A stretch of 64,000 bases of DNA from Bradyrhizobium sp. 138 (GCF_023074075.1 NZ_JADPKT010000033.1:186001-250000); one strand, 5' to 3'. Positions 18,335 to 27,715 are shown, counted from the stretch's first letter. A program made the numbers and translations. The notes: generated by a model not told the origin, from the sequence alone.

Positions 18335-18711
18335 CGTAGCTCCCTTAACTTGCGAAATGACCGCACGGAGCTGCGATGGTGACGAATAGTCGGAGAGAGC
18401 GAACAGAGGCCCGACGATCGGCCAATCCATCGCATTCGCGCGGGACAGGTCATCCGACATCACGAGGTTGGCCGACATCGTCGGCGTCCTCGCCAGAGGG
18501 GCCCGGATTCTTGTTCGCTCCAGAGATAAAGGTGGGTCTGTCGGAATCAAGGCGGCGCGACTGCGACCAGCCGCCGCATTGGTTCCATATCTGAGGGAGC
18601 GGCCCCGATCACACGGCACTCTGAGCGTGAGGATAACAATGCGAACGCATCGCAAGCCGAAGCCTCGAAGGATGACGGTTTAGTGATCGACGGCGGGCCG
18701 CTCCGCCGACA
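18335..18711. other. 377-bp gap, no gene seen
   Basis: This gap should contain the promoter of the TerB cluster. Open frames here are short or are N-terminal extensions of the TerB frame with arginine-rich composition. I see no RNA gene, repeat or clear operator. Confidence 0.4.
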
Positions 18712-19194
18712 TCAGCTCGCGCAGGAACGAACCGTGATGCGCTCGTTCCTGACGATGGCTTCGACCATCTTGCGCGCAACGTTGTCGAAATCCGACGGCT
18801 GAAGATAGCCTTGAGCGTAAGCTTCTTGCGTCAGGCGCTCGATGCGCTTGTCCTCGCCCGTCACCCATTGTTTCGCGATGTAGTCTGCGCCTGGCTTGCC
18901 AAAGGTCTCGGGATAACGTTCCGTCTCGTTTTGACGGCGGTAGTAATATCCACCGACCGAGCTGATGAACTGTTTCCGCCCCTCGCCTGCGCAGCGCGAT
19001 CCATAGGGGAGATCGAACGCCTGAGCTGCCGAACTGCGCGTGCGTGCTCTCCCGTCCACGAAAATCGCTTCGTTGGACCCGTAGCCCGGACCGTCAACCG
19101 GAGTTGCGGGCTGGGCGGCCTTTTGCGGCGCGAAGGCCCATGCGGCGACCTGATAGACGACGAGGGCCCAGAGGATGAGCCAGGCACGGCTCAT
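18712..19194 (-). CDS. Hypothetical exported or anchored protein
   Basis: A 160-aa protein with an N-terminal helix (AWLILWALVVYQVAAWAFA) and a hydrophilic remainder. The remainder contains two cysteines (GSRCAGEG and the terminal VRSCAS) and a Tyr-rich YYYRRQNE patch. Its ATG overlaps the stop of the upstream gene (ATGA at 19191-19194). The upstream protein has a similar design: an N-terminal helix, a helical body and a few cysteines. No family is recognised. Confidence 0.65.
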   Translation of the reverse strand: MSRAWLILWALVVYQVAAWAFAPQKAAQPATPVDGPGYGSNEAIFVDGRARTRSSAAQAFDLPYGSRCAGEGRKQFISSVGGYYYRRQNETERYPETFGKPGADYIAKQWVTGEDKRIERLTQEAYAQGYLQPSDFDNVARKMVEAIVRNERITVRSCAS

Positions 19195-19802
19195 TTCGCG
19201 TTCGTTCCGCGTTGCTTCGGCAGACACACGGGAGACGGATCTGACCACAGGCCGGGCCCGGCAAACTGGAGCACCGTGAGGCGAATCTCCTCCGGAAAAT
19301 CCTCCTTGACGATACCTTTCTGCTCGAACGCCTCGGCGAGCTGCGCCTGGACGCGAACGTCCAGCGGCGTCGAGTATGCGGCGTTGGCCTGATCGCGCTT
19401 CTTTTCGCTGCAGAACATGGCCAGTGCCGGATTTGGGCAGTCGAAGATTTTCATGTAGCCCCGCGCATAGGCCGACGTCGCCGCAATGAGATTTGCTTTC
19501 ATGGTCCCGTCACACGGCGACATCGCGTAGGCGGTGCTCGCCTGCAGTGCGTCCATCCGCAGCGCATCGAGTTGCGGATCCTTGTCGCTTTGCAGCGTGT
19601 GCTTGGCTTCCCATTCCTTGCGTTCACGAACTTTGGCAGCATTTTCGTCGCCGAACGTGGCGGTGAGCGTCGGCTTCAACTGACCGACCGGCGAGGAGGA
19701 CGCGACGGTTGTGGGAAAGCCACGCATCGCCCAGGAGACGCCTACGAAGGTCGTGACGAACGCCATGCATGCGAAAAGAATGAAGCGGCCCATAATGTGC
19801 AC
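19191..19802 (-). CDS. Hypothetical anchored helical protein
   Basis: A protein of up to 203 aa with a start-proximal membrane helix (FILFACMAFVTTFVGVSWA). The second possible start, at 19793, is equally good. The body is charged and helical with single cysteines in SPCDG, FDCPN, FCSEKK and PVCLP, which could pair in the periplasm. It is translationally coupled to the following 160-aa gene. I do not recognise the family. Confidence 0.65.
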   Translation of the reverse strand: MHIMGRFILFACMAFVTTFVGVSWAMRGFPTTVASSSPVGQLKPTLTATFGDENAAKVRERKEWEAKHTLQSDKDPQLDALRMDALQASTAYAMSPCDGTMKANLIAATSAYARGYMKIFDCPNPALAMFCSEKKRDQANAAYSTPLDVRVQAQLAEAFEQKGIVKEDFPEEIRLTVLQFAGPGLWSDPSPVCLPKQRGTNAK

Positions 19803-20001
19803 CCAGATAGCGAGTGCAACCTAACCGTGTCGAGTTAAGGGACGTGTTAATTCGCCGGTTCCAGTTCCGCAGGGTAAATGAACGTCTAAGGGTGCCATAG
19901 CGAAACGCGGATATTTCCCGAAGACGTCGAAGAGCGGCCACCGGAACCATCATGCAGGCCGGTCAGTTACTGCGTGTCACGGCATCCCCGACAGGAACCT
20001 T

Positions 20002-20829
20002 ATGTGCCGCTGGATCGCATATCGGGGCGAGACGACGTCTTTCGAGCCCTATGTCACCGAGCCCGAGCATTCGCTGGTCGCGCAGAGCATCCGCTCGCTG
20101 CAGTCGACGGCGGGCTCGAATGGCGACGGCTTTGGTCTCGGCTGGTACGGCGAGCATCCGGAACCGGGCCTTTATCGCGAGACGCGCCCGGCGTGGTCGG
20201 ACGAGAATCTGCGTTATCTCTGCCGGCATCTGCGCTCGCATCTGTTCTTTGCCCATGTGCGCGCCGCCACCGGCACCGCGGTGACGCGGCAGAATTGCCA
20301 TCCTTTTGCCTGCGGCCACTGGATGTTCATGCACAATGGATTCGTCGGGAGCTGGAATCGGCTGCGGCGCAAGGTCGAGGCGCTGATTCCCGATGCCTAT
20401 TACCCTTCGCGACTGGGCACGACCGATTCGGAAGCCGTGTTCCTCGCCATGATGGGCGCCGGCCTCGACAGCGATCCGCTCCAAGCAACGCAGCGCGTGC
20501 TGCAGGCCCTCGTCGGCCTCGTCAATGAAGGCCAGCTCCGCGAACGGCTGCGCTTCACCAGTGCGATCGCCAATGGCCAGGATCTTTACGCCTTCCGTGT
20601 TGCAGTCAACGACGCCGCGAACACACTTTATTTTCGCGAGGACGGCGGCCAGGTCATCGCCGTATCCGAACCCTTCGACAAGGAATCGGACCGGACCGAA
20701 GTGCCGCCAAATCACGCGCTGATCGCGCGCGCATCCGAAAACGTGAAGATTGTTCCCTTCGACCTCGCAATTTCCAGCGAGTGCGACGCGGAACCGGCTG
20801 CGGTCAGAAGGATTATCGCCCGCAGGTAA
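20002..20829 (+). CDS. Class II glutamine amidotransferase-type hydrolase
   Basis: A 275-aa N-terminal-nucleophile protein. The N-terminus MCRWIAYRG exposes Cys2 after Met removal, as required in class II amidotransferases. Family segments GDGFGLGWYG, FAHVRAATG, NCHPFACGHWMFMHNG and GTTDSEAVF follow in the usual order. It belongs to the YafJ/EgtC-like branch without a synthase domain, so it may act on a gamma-glutamyl compound rather than donate ammonia in a fused enzyme. A glutamate-cysteine ligase homologue starts 18 bp downstream, which favours that reading. Confidence 0.88.
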   Translation: MCRWIAYRGETTSFEPYVTEPEHSLVAQSIRSLQSTAGSNGDGFGLGWYGEHPEPGLYRETRPAWSDENLRYLCRHLRSHLFFAHVRAATGTAVTRQNCHPFACGHWMFMHNGFVGSWNRLRRKVEALIPDAYYPSRLGTTDSEAVFLAMMGAGLDSDPLQATQRVLQALVGLVNEGQLRERLRFTSAIANGQDLYAFRVAVNDAANTLYFREDGGQVIAVSEPFDKESDRTEVPPNHALIARASENVKIVPFDLAISSECDAEPAAVRRIIARR

Positions 20830-20847
20830 TACCTTGCCGGGTGGGAC

Positions 20848-22077
20848 ATGACATTTGCTTCGGACGTTTTGAAACTGCTGCGCCTTGATTCCTCGCACGA
20901 CAAGCAGCACCTCGTCATTCGCTCGGCCGGCGGCGGCAGCAAGGCGGCTGAATATTCCTTCGGCATCGAGGAGGAGTACTTCCTGGCCGACCGCCGCAGC
21001 TTCGAGGTCGCAATCCAGACGCCCAACGAGTTGTTCGAGTCGGCGAACTGGTCGACCGGCGGCCAGGCCATGCGCGAGATGCTGCAATCCCAGCTCGAGG
21101 TCGCGACCAACGTTCACGTCGACGTCAACGACGCCCGCGAAGAGCTACGCTTCCTGCGGCGCGAAGTCGCGAACGTCGCCGCGCAATATGGATTCGTGAT
21201 CATGGCCTGCGGCACGCACCCGACAGCGGTCTGGCGTATGTCGCAGCCGAGCCCGAAGCCGCGCTACGAGGAGATGATCGAAGATCTGCGCAGCATCGGC
21301 CATCGCAACATGATGTGCGGCATGCATGTGCATGTCCAGTTGCCCGATCCCGAGAAGCGCATGGCGGTGATGCGGGCGATGCTGCCGCATTTGCCGCTGT
21401 TCATCGCGCTGTCGGCATCCTCCCCGTTCTGGAATTCGCACAAGACCGGACTGAAGGGCTACCGGCTCGCCGCCTATTCCGAGCTGCCGCGCACCGGCCT
21501 GCCCGAATTGTTCGAGAGCAGGCAGGACTACGACGAATATGTCGGCGCTTTGCAGCGCTCCGGCGTCGTTCCCGACGAGAGCCACATCTGGTGGGCGATG
21601 CGTCCTTCGATGCGGCACCCGACGCTCGAGCTTCGCGCGCCCGACACCTGCACGTTCGTCGACGATGCCGTTGCGATTGCCTCGCTCTATCGCTGCCTGA
21701 TGCGCCACCTCCATCTGCGACCTCATTTGTCGAAGGAGATCACGGTGGTCGAACGCGCCATTGCGGTGGAGAATAAATGGCGCGCCCAGCGCTACGGCAC
21801 CGATTGCATCTTTGCCTCCAGAGACGGACCGGTCACGATTTCGGAGATGCTGTCCCGAATCATCGACGACACCGCCGAGGACGCGGACGCGCTCGGCTGC
21901 GCCGCCGAGATCGAGCACTGCCGCATCATTGTGGATCGCGGCAGCTCGGCGGAGTTCCAGCTTCGCGCCTATCGCGAAAACGGCGACGACATCGCAGCCG
22001 TGTCACGATGGATCGCTACATCAACGATGTCAGGAACGAGCGCGCCCATCGGGCGCGGTGCCCCAGCGCCGTCATAG
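20848..22077 (+). CDS. YbdK-type carboxylate-amine ligase (GCS2 family)
   Basis: A 409-aa ATP-dependent ligase of the glutamate-cysteine ligase 2 superfamily. Visible motifs include the opening SFGIEEEYFL, QSQLEVATNVH, CGTHP, GMHVHVQLPDPE and WWAMRPSMRHPTLELRAPDTC, which form the ATP/metal grasp of the family. Members with this architecture make gamma-glutamyl amides with weak or uncertain substrates; EgtA of ergothioneine synthesis is related. It probably shares a message with the preceding amidotransferase. Confidence 0.9.
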   Translation: MTFASDVLKLLRLDSSHDKQHLVIRSAGGGSKAAEYSFGIEEEYFLADRRSFEVAIQTPNELFESANWSTGGQAMREMLQSQLEVATNVHVDVNDAREELRFLRREVANVAAQYGFVIMACGTHPTAVWRMSQPSPKPRYEEMIEDLRSIGHRNMMCGMHVHVQLPDPEKRMAVMRAMLPHLPLFIALSASSPFWNSHKTGLKGYRLAAYSELPRTGLPELFESRQDYDEYVGALQRSGVVPDESHIWWAMRPSMRHPTLELRAPDTCTFVDDAVAIASLYRCLMRHLHLRPHLSKEITVVERAIAVENKWRAQRYGTDCIFASRDGPVTISEMLSRIIDDTAEDADALGCAAEIEHCRIIVDRGSSAEFQLRAYRENGDDIAAVSRWIATSTMSGTSAPIGRGAPAPS

Positions 22078-22141
22078 CGCCCGCGCAAGCTTCGCGAACG
22101 ACAACGTTGTTTCTGGATTTGGTACGCCCTAGAGGAAAAGC

Positions 22142-22327
22142 ATGACTGACATCACGTGGTGCGCCGGTTGCGGCCACAGCCTGGTCCCGATCCTGTCCGA
22201 GAACGACCGCACGCGGCCGAACTGCTTCTGGTGCGAAGGCGTCGACGCGCGGACCATGGACATGGCGAAGTGGGCGGACAGCCCGGCCGGCAAGCCGGAT
22301 CGGGCCGCGCCTCGCGCTTTTGATTGA
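22142..22327 (+). CDS. Small putative zinc-ribbon protein
   Basis: A 61-aa protein with two CxxC pairs at about residues 7-10 (WCAGC) and 28-31 (NCFWC), spaced as in a zinc ribbon. A likely Shine-Dalgarno sequence (agaggaa) lies before the ATG at 22142. No enzyme domain is present. It follows the carboxylate-amine ligase by 64 bp on the same strand. The family was not recognised. Confidence 0.6.
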   Translation: MTDITWCAGCGHSLVPILSENDRTRPNCFWCEGVDARTMDMAKWADSPAGKPDRAAPRAFD

Positions 22328-22340
22328 GGCGCCCTCCGCG

Positions 22341-22643
22341 TCAAACCCGCGCCAGCACGCGCGGACGGAACACGGATTCGGCGGTGAGCGCCGCGGCCGG
22401 CCTTCGTGTCGGGCGGCGCCGCGGGATGAAAAAGCTGTTCACGAGGATCGGCTCCTCATCGCCGAGCGCGATCCGCTCCTTCGCGAGCAGGCTCATGACC
22501 GAGCGCATCTTGATGACTTCCTGCGCCACGAAGCTGCAGTCCTCGTCACGGTTGATCTGCTCATGCATGATCGCTTCAGCTTCGCGCATGCTGACGCGGA
22601 GCGCTCTGATGGTCGTGCGGATTTCGTTGATGCGGTTGTCCAT
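22341..22643 (-). CDS. Hypothetical small helical protein
   Basis: A 100-aa, mostly helical protein (INEIRTTIRALRVSMREAEAIM, then a heptad-like segment) with a basic, Arg/Pro-rich C-terminal tail. The ATG at 22643 was chosen because GGAGG lies 6 nt upstream; an earlier ATG at 22655 is possible. It is convergent with the zinc-ribbon gene, with 13 bp between the stops. No family is recognised. Confidence 0.6.
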   Translation of the reverse strand: MDNRINEIRTTIRALRVSMREAEAIMHEQINRDEDCSFVAQEVIKMRSVMSLLAKERIALGDEEPILVNSFFIPRRRPTRRPAAALTAESVFRPRVLARV

Positions 22644-23019
22644 GGCTGCCTCCATCTCGGTCGCATCACAAGAACAAAACATGAACAATCTGTCAATCGC
22701 CACCCTGCCCGGTCGCGGAATTATCACTCATCCCGAGGACGACACCGCGTCGATCTGCCACCAGCGCCGCTGCACCTGCACTGGCGAGACTTGCTGACAA
22801 ATTAGACAGGTCCGCCGCGGCCCCGGACGCGGCGCCCTCGGCACGGCGTCTGTCGATCAGAACCGGTCGTCGATCTAACATCCCGTGCAATCACCGGATT
22901 TTTCCTGAACGGGTACGCCCGCATCACTGCTCCGGGCTCGCTTGCCGCTTCGAGAACCAACTGGCCCAGAATTCGCAATGACGTTGCAAGCGAAGCAACG
23001 AGGCGGAGCGGAGAGCGTC
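22644..23019. other. 376-bp divergent gap, no gene seen
   Basis: This region lies between a minus-strand small gene and the frameshifted cupin-like gene on the plus strand, so it should contain both promoters. Only short, low-quality frames occur. The segment around 22800-22870 has many small GC repeats but no clear hairpin terminator. Confidence 0.4.
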
Positions 23020-24145
23020 ATGAACGTGCATGCTGCGGGCGATCTCAAGACCACCGGCCTCACCCATCCGAACGGCGCGCCGCTTCGCCTCAACACGCAG
23101 GACTTCGTCGCGATCGATCGCGACCGGAATGCGAAGTTCGAGCCGACGTATCGCCCGCAAGCCCTCTACAATCGCGCCAACGAGGGCTTTCACGCCAATA
23201 ACGAAACCTTCCTGCTCCACGAAGTCGCGACCAATCTGCCGATCTACCGTCCCGACACCGGTCCGACCGACTTCCATCTGCATCTTCCGCCGGGCGGCTT
23301 TCAGCTCGTGCTGGTCACCTCGGGCGCTTTCACCTTCGACTATGACGGGCGCTTCCGGCGCGGTGATGCTGCAAAGCGCGATCGTGCATCGCCAGCTGTT
23401 CTACACCTGGTCGGGCCTGTCGACCGAAGCGAATCTGAAGACGCCGCAGACCGTGGTGCCGGATCCGATCTCGATGGGCTATTCGGGCAAATTCCTCGAA
23501 GCCTTCATCACCGATCCCACCACCTTTCCGAACCCGACCATCGTAGGTCCGGACCAGATCGACGAAGCCGAGACCCCGCGCATAGCCTGGCGCCATCCGC
23601 TGCACGATCGCCCGGCTGGTGCCGGCTTCTGGCTGCAGGACCCCCTGGCGCTGGATGCACTGTTCAAGCCGCTCGCGGACGGCTCGATCAAATCGGCGCT
23701 GCCGGTTTACGTGCGCGACATCGGCATCGAGGTCCCGAGCGGCCAGCTCGTCACCGGCCACATCATCGCAACCGACCCGCGCGGCCAGTCGCTGCTGCCG
23801 AAGAGTGCATCGGCATCCGCGGACACCGCCTCGCTCGCCAAGGGCGAGGTCGTGATCTATCGCGTCATTCGCGGCACGGCCGAATTCAAGACCAGGGCCG
23901 GCGAGGCCTTCGAGCTGTCGGCGGGCGACGTGGTGACCTCAGGCAAGAGCTCGATCAGCCTCATAGGCGTCGGCGAGAACACCCAGGTGCTCAGGCTCGG
24001 CCTGCTCAAGGGCATGAACGAGCTGCGGAGCTGGACGCCGACGCAGCGCGACGAGATCGACGGTCTCGCCGGCCAGATCATCACGCAGAGGGACATTCGT
24101 CCGCTGCGCACCGAAGGCAAGCCGGTCGGATATTTGTACGGTTAG
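23020..24145 (+). pseudogene. Cupin-like protein gene with a +1 frameshift
   Basis: The N-terminal part (23020 to about 23349) reads MNVHAAGDLKTTGL ... FHLHLPPGGFQLVLVTSG AFTFDYDG in one frame. The rest (MLQSAIVHRQLFYTW ... LRTEGKPVGYLYG) continues in the next frame. The span is 1126 nt, one more than a multiple of three. Deleting one G from the GGG at 23347-23349 restores a continuous 374-aa product reading DYDGASGAVMLQ. The His-containing N-terminal strand and the C-terminal GDVVTSGKSSISLIGVGEN resemble a bicupin fold, but no enzyme is named. Either a recent mutation or a sequencing error explains the break. Its codon usage is otherwise normal. Confidence 0.75.
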
Positions 24146-24153
24146 GAGACGCC

Positions 24154-25542
24154 CTATTCCGCCGCCTGGCGCACATGGCGCGCGGTCGGGGTGCGCATGG
24201 TGACGAGCTCCTCGGCCGCGGTCGGATGCAGCGCGATCGTCGCGTCGAAATCGGCCTTGGTCGCCTTCATCTTCACCGCGATCGCCACGGCTTGCGTGAT
24301 CTCGGCGGCGGCATCGCCGACGATGTGGCAGCCGAGCACGCGATCGGTCGCGCCGTCGACGACGAGCTTCATCAGCACGCGGGTGTCGCGGCCGGACATC
24401 GTCGCCTTGATCGGGCGAAACGTCGTCTTGTAGATGTCGACGTGACTAAATTGCGCGCACGCCTCAGTCTCGGTGAGACCAACGGTACCGACCTCGGGCT
24501 GCGAGAACACCGCGGTCGGGATGTTGGCGTGATCAACCGTCACCTCGCGCTTGCCGAACACGGTGTCGGCGAAGGCATGGCCCTCGCGGATCGCGACCGG
24601 CGTCAGGTTGAAGCGATGGGTGACGTCGCCGATCGCATAGATGCTGTCGACCGAGCTCCTGGAGAAATGGTCGACCGCGATGCCGCCATTCCCAGGGTTG
24701 ATGGCAACACCGGCTTTCTCCAACCCGAGGTTGGCCACCGCCGGATGGCGGCCGATCGCGAACATCACCTGGTCGGAGGCAAGGCTCGATCCGTTCGACA
24801 GATGCGTGGTGAATTCCTCGCCATGGCGATCGACCTTGGCTACCGTGCATCCCGTGAGAATGGTGATGCCCTGCTTCTCCATCTCAGCTCGGACATGGGC
24901 CCGAACATCCTCGTCGAAACCGCGCAGGATGTTGTCGCCACGATAGATCACGGTGACGTCGGAGCCGAAGCCGGCGAAGATGCCGGCGAATTCCAGCGCG
25001 ATGTAGCCGCCGCCCTGGATCACGATCCGCCTCGGCAGCTTTTCCAGGTGGAACGCCTCGTTGGAGGAGATCACGTGCTCGATGCCGGGGATCGAAGCGC
25101 CGTGGTTCGGCGCACCACCGGTGGCGATCAGGATGTATCTTGCGGTGATCTTGCGGTCGTTTTCGAGCAGACGGACGGTGTGCTTGTCTTCGATCACCGC
25201 GCGGCTCTTGACGATCTGCGCGCCCGACTTCTCGACATTGGCGGTATAGGCCGCCTCCAGCCGCGCGATCTCTTTGTCCTTGTTGGCGATCAGCGTCGCC
25301 CAGTCGAAGCTGGCGGGCGGAACGGTCCAGCCGAAACCGGCGGCGTCCTCGAGCTCGTGACGAACATGCGAGCCGATCACGAACAGCTTCTTCGGCACGC
25401 AGCCGCGGATCACGCAGGTGCCGCCCATGCGGTACTCTTCCGCGATCGTGACGCGGGCGCCGTATCCGGCCGCGATGCGGGCGGCACGCACGCCGCCCGA
25501 ACCGCCACCGATGACGAAGAGGTCGACGTCGAATTCAGCCAT
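24154..25542 (-). CDS. gor: Glutathione-disulfide reductase
   Basis: A 462-aa flavoprotein disulfide reductase. The N-terminus has the FAD-binding GGGSGGVRAAR and the redox-active pair in GGTCVIRGCVPKK (about Cys43/Cys48). The central NADPH domain has GGGYIALEFAGIFAGFG, and the C-terminus has the active-site His segment LHPTAAEELVTM. It keeps the glutathione pool reduced using NADPH. DUF2059 and rpiA lie upstream on the same strand; rpiA belongs to pentose phosphate metabolism, which supplies NADPH. Confidence 0.95.
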   Translation of the reverse strand: MAEFDVDLFVIGGGSGGVRAARIAAGYGARVTIAEEYRMGGTCVIRGCVPKKLFVIGSHVRHELEDAAGFGWTVPPASFDWATLIANKDKEIARLEAAYTANVEKSGAQIVKSRAVIEDKHTVRLLENDRKITARYILIATGGAPNHGASIPGIEHVISSNEAFHLEKLPRRIVIQGGGYIALEFAGIFAGFGSDVTVIYRGDNILRGFDEDVRAHVRAEMEKQGITILTGCTVAKVDRHGEEFTTHLSNGSSLASDQVMFAIGRHPAVANLGLEKAGVAINPGNGGIAVDHFSRSSVDSIYAIGDVTHRFNLTPVAIREGHAFADTVFGKREVTVDHANIPTAVFSQPEVGTVGLTETEACAQFSHVDIYKTTFRPIKATMSGRDTRVLMKLVVDGATDRVLGCHIVGDAAAEITQAVAIAVKMKATKADFDATIALHPTAAEELVTMRTPTARHVRQAAE

Positions 25543-25584
25543 TGTCCACTCCGACCTCGCTAGGTGTCCGTCATCGCGCGCCTT

Positions 25585-26106
25585 CTACATCTCCTTGCCG
25601 CGCTTCTTCATTTCGGCGCGGAAGGCTGTCGCCACGACCTCGGAGAAACTCTGCGCCCACGAATTCATGAAGGCCATGCTCTGCTCGATCGCCTTCGGCT
25701 CGGCGTTGATCAGCTTCTGTCCCAACGGCGACTTGTAGAACGTCACGAGCTCCTTGAGCTCCTGCTCGGTGAACTCGCGGGCATAGGCTTGGGCCATGCC
25801 CTCACCGATCTCCTGCTCGCGGCCAGCGAACTGCTGAACCACGACCGGCGCCACGCTGGTGAGATCCTTTTGATAGTTGAGATTCTGCGAGATCAGCGTG
25901 CCCTTGACCTTCTCCACCATCCCGGGCACCGCATTGGTGTACATCGCGCTGGCATGCTTCAGGGCCAGGATTTCCTTGGCAGCCGCAATCGCCCCGGGCG
26001 AGGCTTTCGGCGGGGCTCCCGCCTGTTGCGCCGTGGCCGGCGCGGCCGAGAGGGTCAACCCCACAGCGAGGATCGCCGCCGGCAAAAACTTCAAAACGCT
26101 CTTCAT
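25585..26106 (-). CDS. Exported DUF2059 domain protein
   Basis: A 173-aa protein with a Sec signal peptide ([27 protein letters not shown]). The mature helical domain ends [28 protein letters not shown], which I recognise as the DUF2059 pattern (FT..EL..L..FY.SP.G.K). The function is unknown. Its ATG overlaps the rpiA stop (ATGA), so it is translated from the rpiA message; gor follows 42 bp downstream. Confidence 0.9.
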   Translation of the reverse strand: MKSVLKFLPAAILAVGLTLSAAPATAQQAGAPPKASPGAIAAAKEILALKHASAMYTNAVPGMVEKVKGTLISQNLNYQKDLTSVAPVVVQQFAGREQEIGEGMAQAYAREFTEQELKELVTFYKSPLGQKLINAEPKAIEQSMAFMNSWAQSFSEVVATAFRAEMKKRGKEM

Positions 26107-26822
26107 TCCTGGTCTCCTTTCGGCTTACGCCGTTCAATCACGCGGATTCCCTCGCCGCCCGCCAATACGGCCGAGCTGGCCAGGCCGATGAACAGGCCGT
26201 GCTCGACCACGCCGGGGATGGCGCTCAACGCCTTGGCGAGACCGGGTGGATCCACAATATGTCCGAGCTGGGCATCGACGATCCAGTGGCCGCCATCGGT
26301 GACGAAAACGTGGCCGTCCTTGGCCTTGCGGACCGCCATTTGCCCGGAAACGCCGCATTCGGCAAATGCCTGCTCGATCGCGCGGCGCGTCGCGCCAAGC
26401 CCGAACGCGATCACCTCGACCGGCAGCGGAAACTTGCCGAGCGTCGGCACCCATTTGGTGTCATCGGCAATCACGATCATGCGATCCGAAGCGGCCGCCA
26501 CGATCTTCTCACGCAGCAGCGCGCCGCCGCCGCCCTTGATCAGGTTGAGCGCAGGATCGATCTCGTCGGCGCCGTCGATCGTGATGTCGAGGTGGTCGAT
26601 CTCGTCCAGCGTGGTGAGCGGCACGCCACAGCGCTCCGCGTCGGCACGCGTCGCTTCCGAAGTGGGCACGCCGATCACCTTGAGGCCGGCGCGCACCCGC
26701 TCGCCGAGCAGCTCGACGAAATGCTTGGCAGTCGAGCCGGTGCCGAGCCCGAGCTGCATGCCGTCCCGCACCTCCTCGAGTGCGCGCGCCGCAGCCTGCC
26801 GCTTCAACTGGTCCATGTTCAC
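26103..26822 (-). CDS. rpiA: Ribose-5-phosphate isomerase A
   Basis: A 239-aa isomerase that interconverts ribose 5-phosphate and ribulose 5-phosphate. Family motifs are present: [47 protein letters not shown] (containing the catalytic Asp/Lys/Glu set) and the C-terminal [13 protein letters not shown]. The length is typical. It is first in a minus-strand unit with DUF2059 and gor, divergent from gph. Confidence 0.97.
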   Translation of the reverse strand: MNMDQLKRQAAARALEEVRDGMQLGLGTGSTAKHFVELLGERVRAGLKVIGVPTSEATRADAERCGVPLTTLDEIDHLDITIDGADEIDPALNLIKGGGGALLREKIVAAASDRMIVIADDTKWVPTLGKFPLPVEVIAFGLGATRRAIEQAFAECGVSGQMAVRKAKDGHVFVTDGGHWIVDAQLGHIVDPPGLAKALSAIPGVVEHGLFIGLASSAVLAGGEGIRVIERRKPKGDQE

Positions 26823-26991
26823 GTGTGCGCCTGCCTTTGGAAGTCTCGAACGTGCCGCCGATCGTGGCCGCTTTCGGCGGCCTATGTAGCCTCGTTTTTC
26901 CCTGGAGAACAGGGTCTGGGAACAGGCCTATAAGGTGATCTTATGGACCCGCCCCTTGCGTGGACACGACCGGGCCGGTAGCGCTTGGATC

Positions 26992-27666
26992 ATGAACTCC
27001 CCTCACACCATCGTCTTCGATCTCGACGGCACGCTTGTGGATACGGCGCCCGACCTGATCACCGCCCTGAACTTCGTGCTCGACCGCGAAGGGCTGCCGC
27101 CCATGCCGATGGCCTCGGCCCGCAACATGATCGGCGCCGGCGCCCGCAAGCTGATCGAACGGGGGCTGGAAGCGGAGGGCCGCACCGTCACCCCCGCCGA
27201 CATGGACCGGATGACCGCGGATTTCATCGCCTATTATGCCGATCATATCGCGGTCGAATCCCGCCCCTTCGAGGGGCTCGAGGCTGCGCTCGACCATTTT
27301 GCGGCCCAGGGCCATCGCCTCGCGGTGTGCACCAACAAGCTGGAATGGCTGTCCAAGCGCCTGCTGGACCAGCTCGATCTCAGCCGCCGCTTTGCCGCGA
27401 TTTGCGGCGCGGACACGTTTGGCGTCCAGAAGCCCGATCCGACCATCTTTCGGGAGACCGTGGCGCGCGCCGGCGGCGCGGTCAAAGCCAGCATCATGGT
27501 CGGCGACGCCGGAACCGATGTCGGGGTGGCTCGCCGGGCCGGGGTACCGGTGATCGGGGTCAGCTTTGGCTACACGGACGTGCCGATCGCCGAGCTGAAG
27601 CCGGACCGGCTGATCCATCACATGCGCGACCTGCCGGCCGCCGCCAGCAGCCTGATGACTGCATAA
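26992..27666 (+). CDS. gph: Phosphoglycolate phosphatase
   Basis: A 224-aa HAD-superfamily hydrolase. The nucleophile motif I is FDLDGTLVDTAPD at the N-terminus, motif II lies around AVCTNKLEWLSKRLL, and motifs III/IV are in KPDPTIFRETVARAGG and MVGDAGTDVGVARRAG. The last part and the cap domain fit Gph, which dephosphorylates 2-phosphoglycolate. The ATG at 26992 begins MNSPHTIVFDLDG; earlier codons give an unlikely extension. A related HAD phosphatase cannot be excluded. Confidence 0.85.
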   Translation: MNSPHTIVFDLDGTLVDTAPDLITALNFVLDREGLPPMPMASARNMIGAGARKLIERGLEAEGRTVTPADMDRMTADFIAYYADHIAVESRPFEGLEAALDHFAAQGHRLAVCTNKLEWLSKRLLDQLDLSRRFAAICGADTFGVQKPDPTIFRETVARAGGAVKASIMVGDAGTDVGVARRAGVPVIGVSFGYTDVPIAELKPDRLIHHMRDLPAAASSLMTA

Positions 27667-27706
27667 CACTCACAAGCCATTGAAATTTCTATGTATTTAG
27701 CGATCG

Positions 27707-27715
27707 CCCCCCCCC
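27707..27715. repeat. C9 homopolymer tract
   Basis: Nine consecutive cytosines lie between gph and moaA, 41 bp after the gph stop. Such tracts are slippage-prone. It is too far from either start codon to alter a reading frame, and it also marks a place where sequencing errors are likely. Confidence 0.7.

Noticed and set aside
18335..18655. N-terminal extension of the TerB-like protein
   Set aside because: The added 107 residues are Arg-rich and atypical, while the start at 18334 has a Shine-Dalgarno sequence.
22942..25563. A continuous 873-codon plus-strand frame
   Set aside because: Its first part is the real cupin-like N-terminus up to the frameshift, but after about 23370 it runs through the wrong frame and then antisense to gor. 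The composition is Arg/Gly/His-rich as in GC-rich shadow frames.
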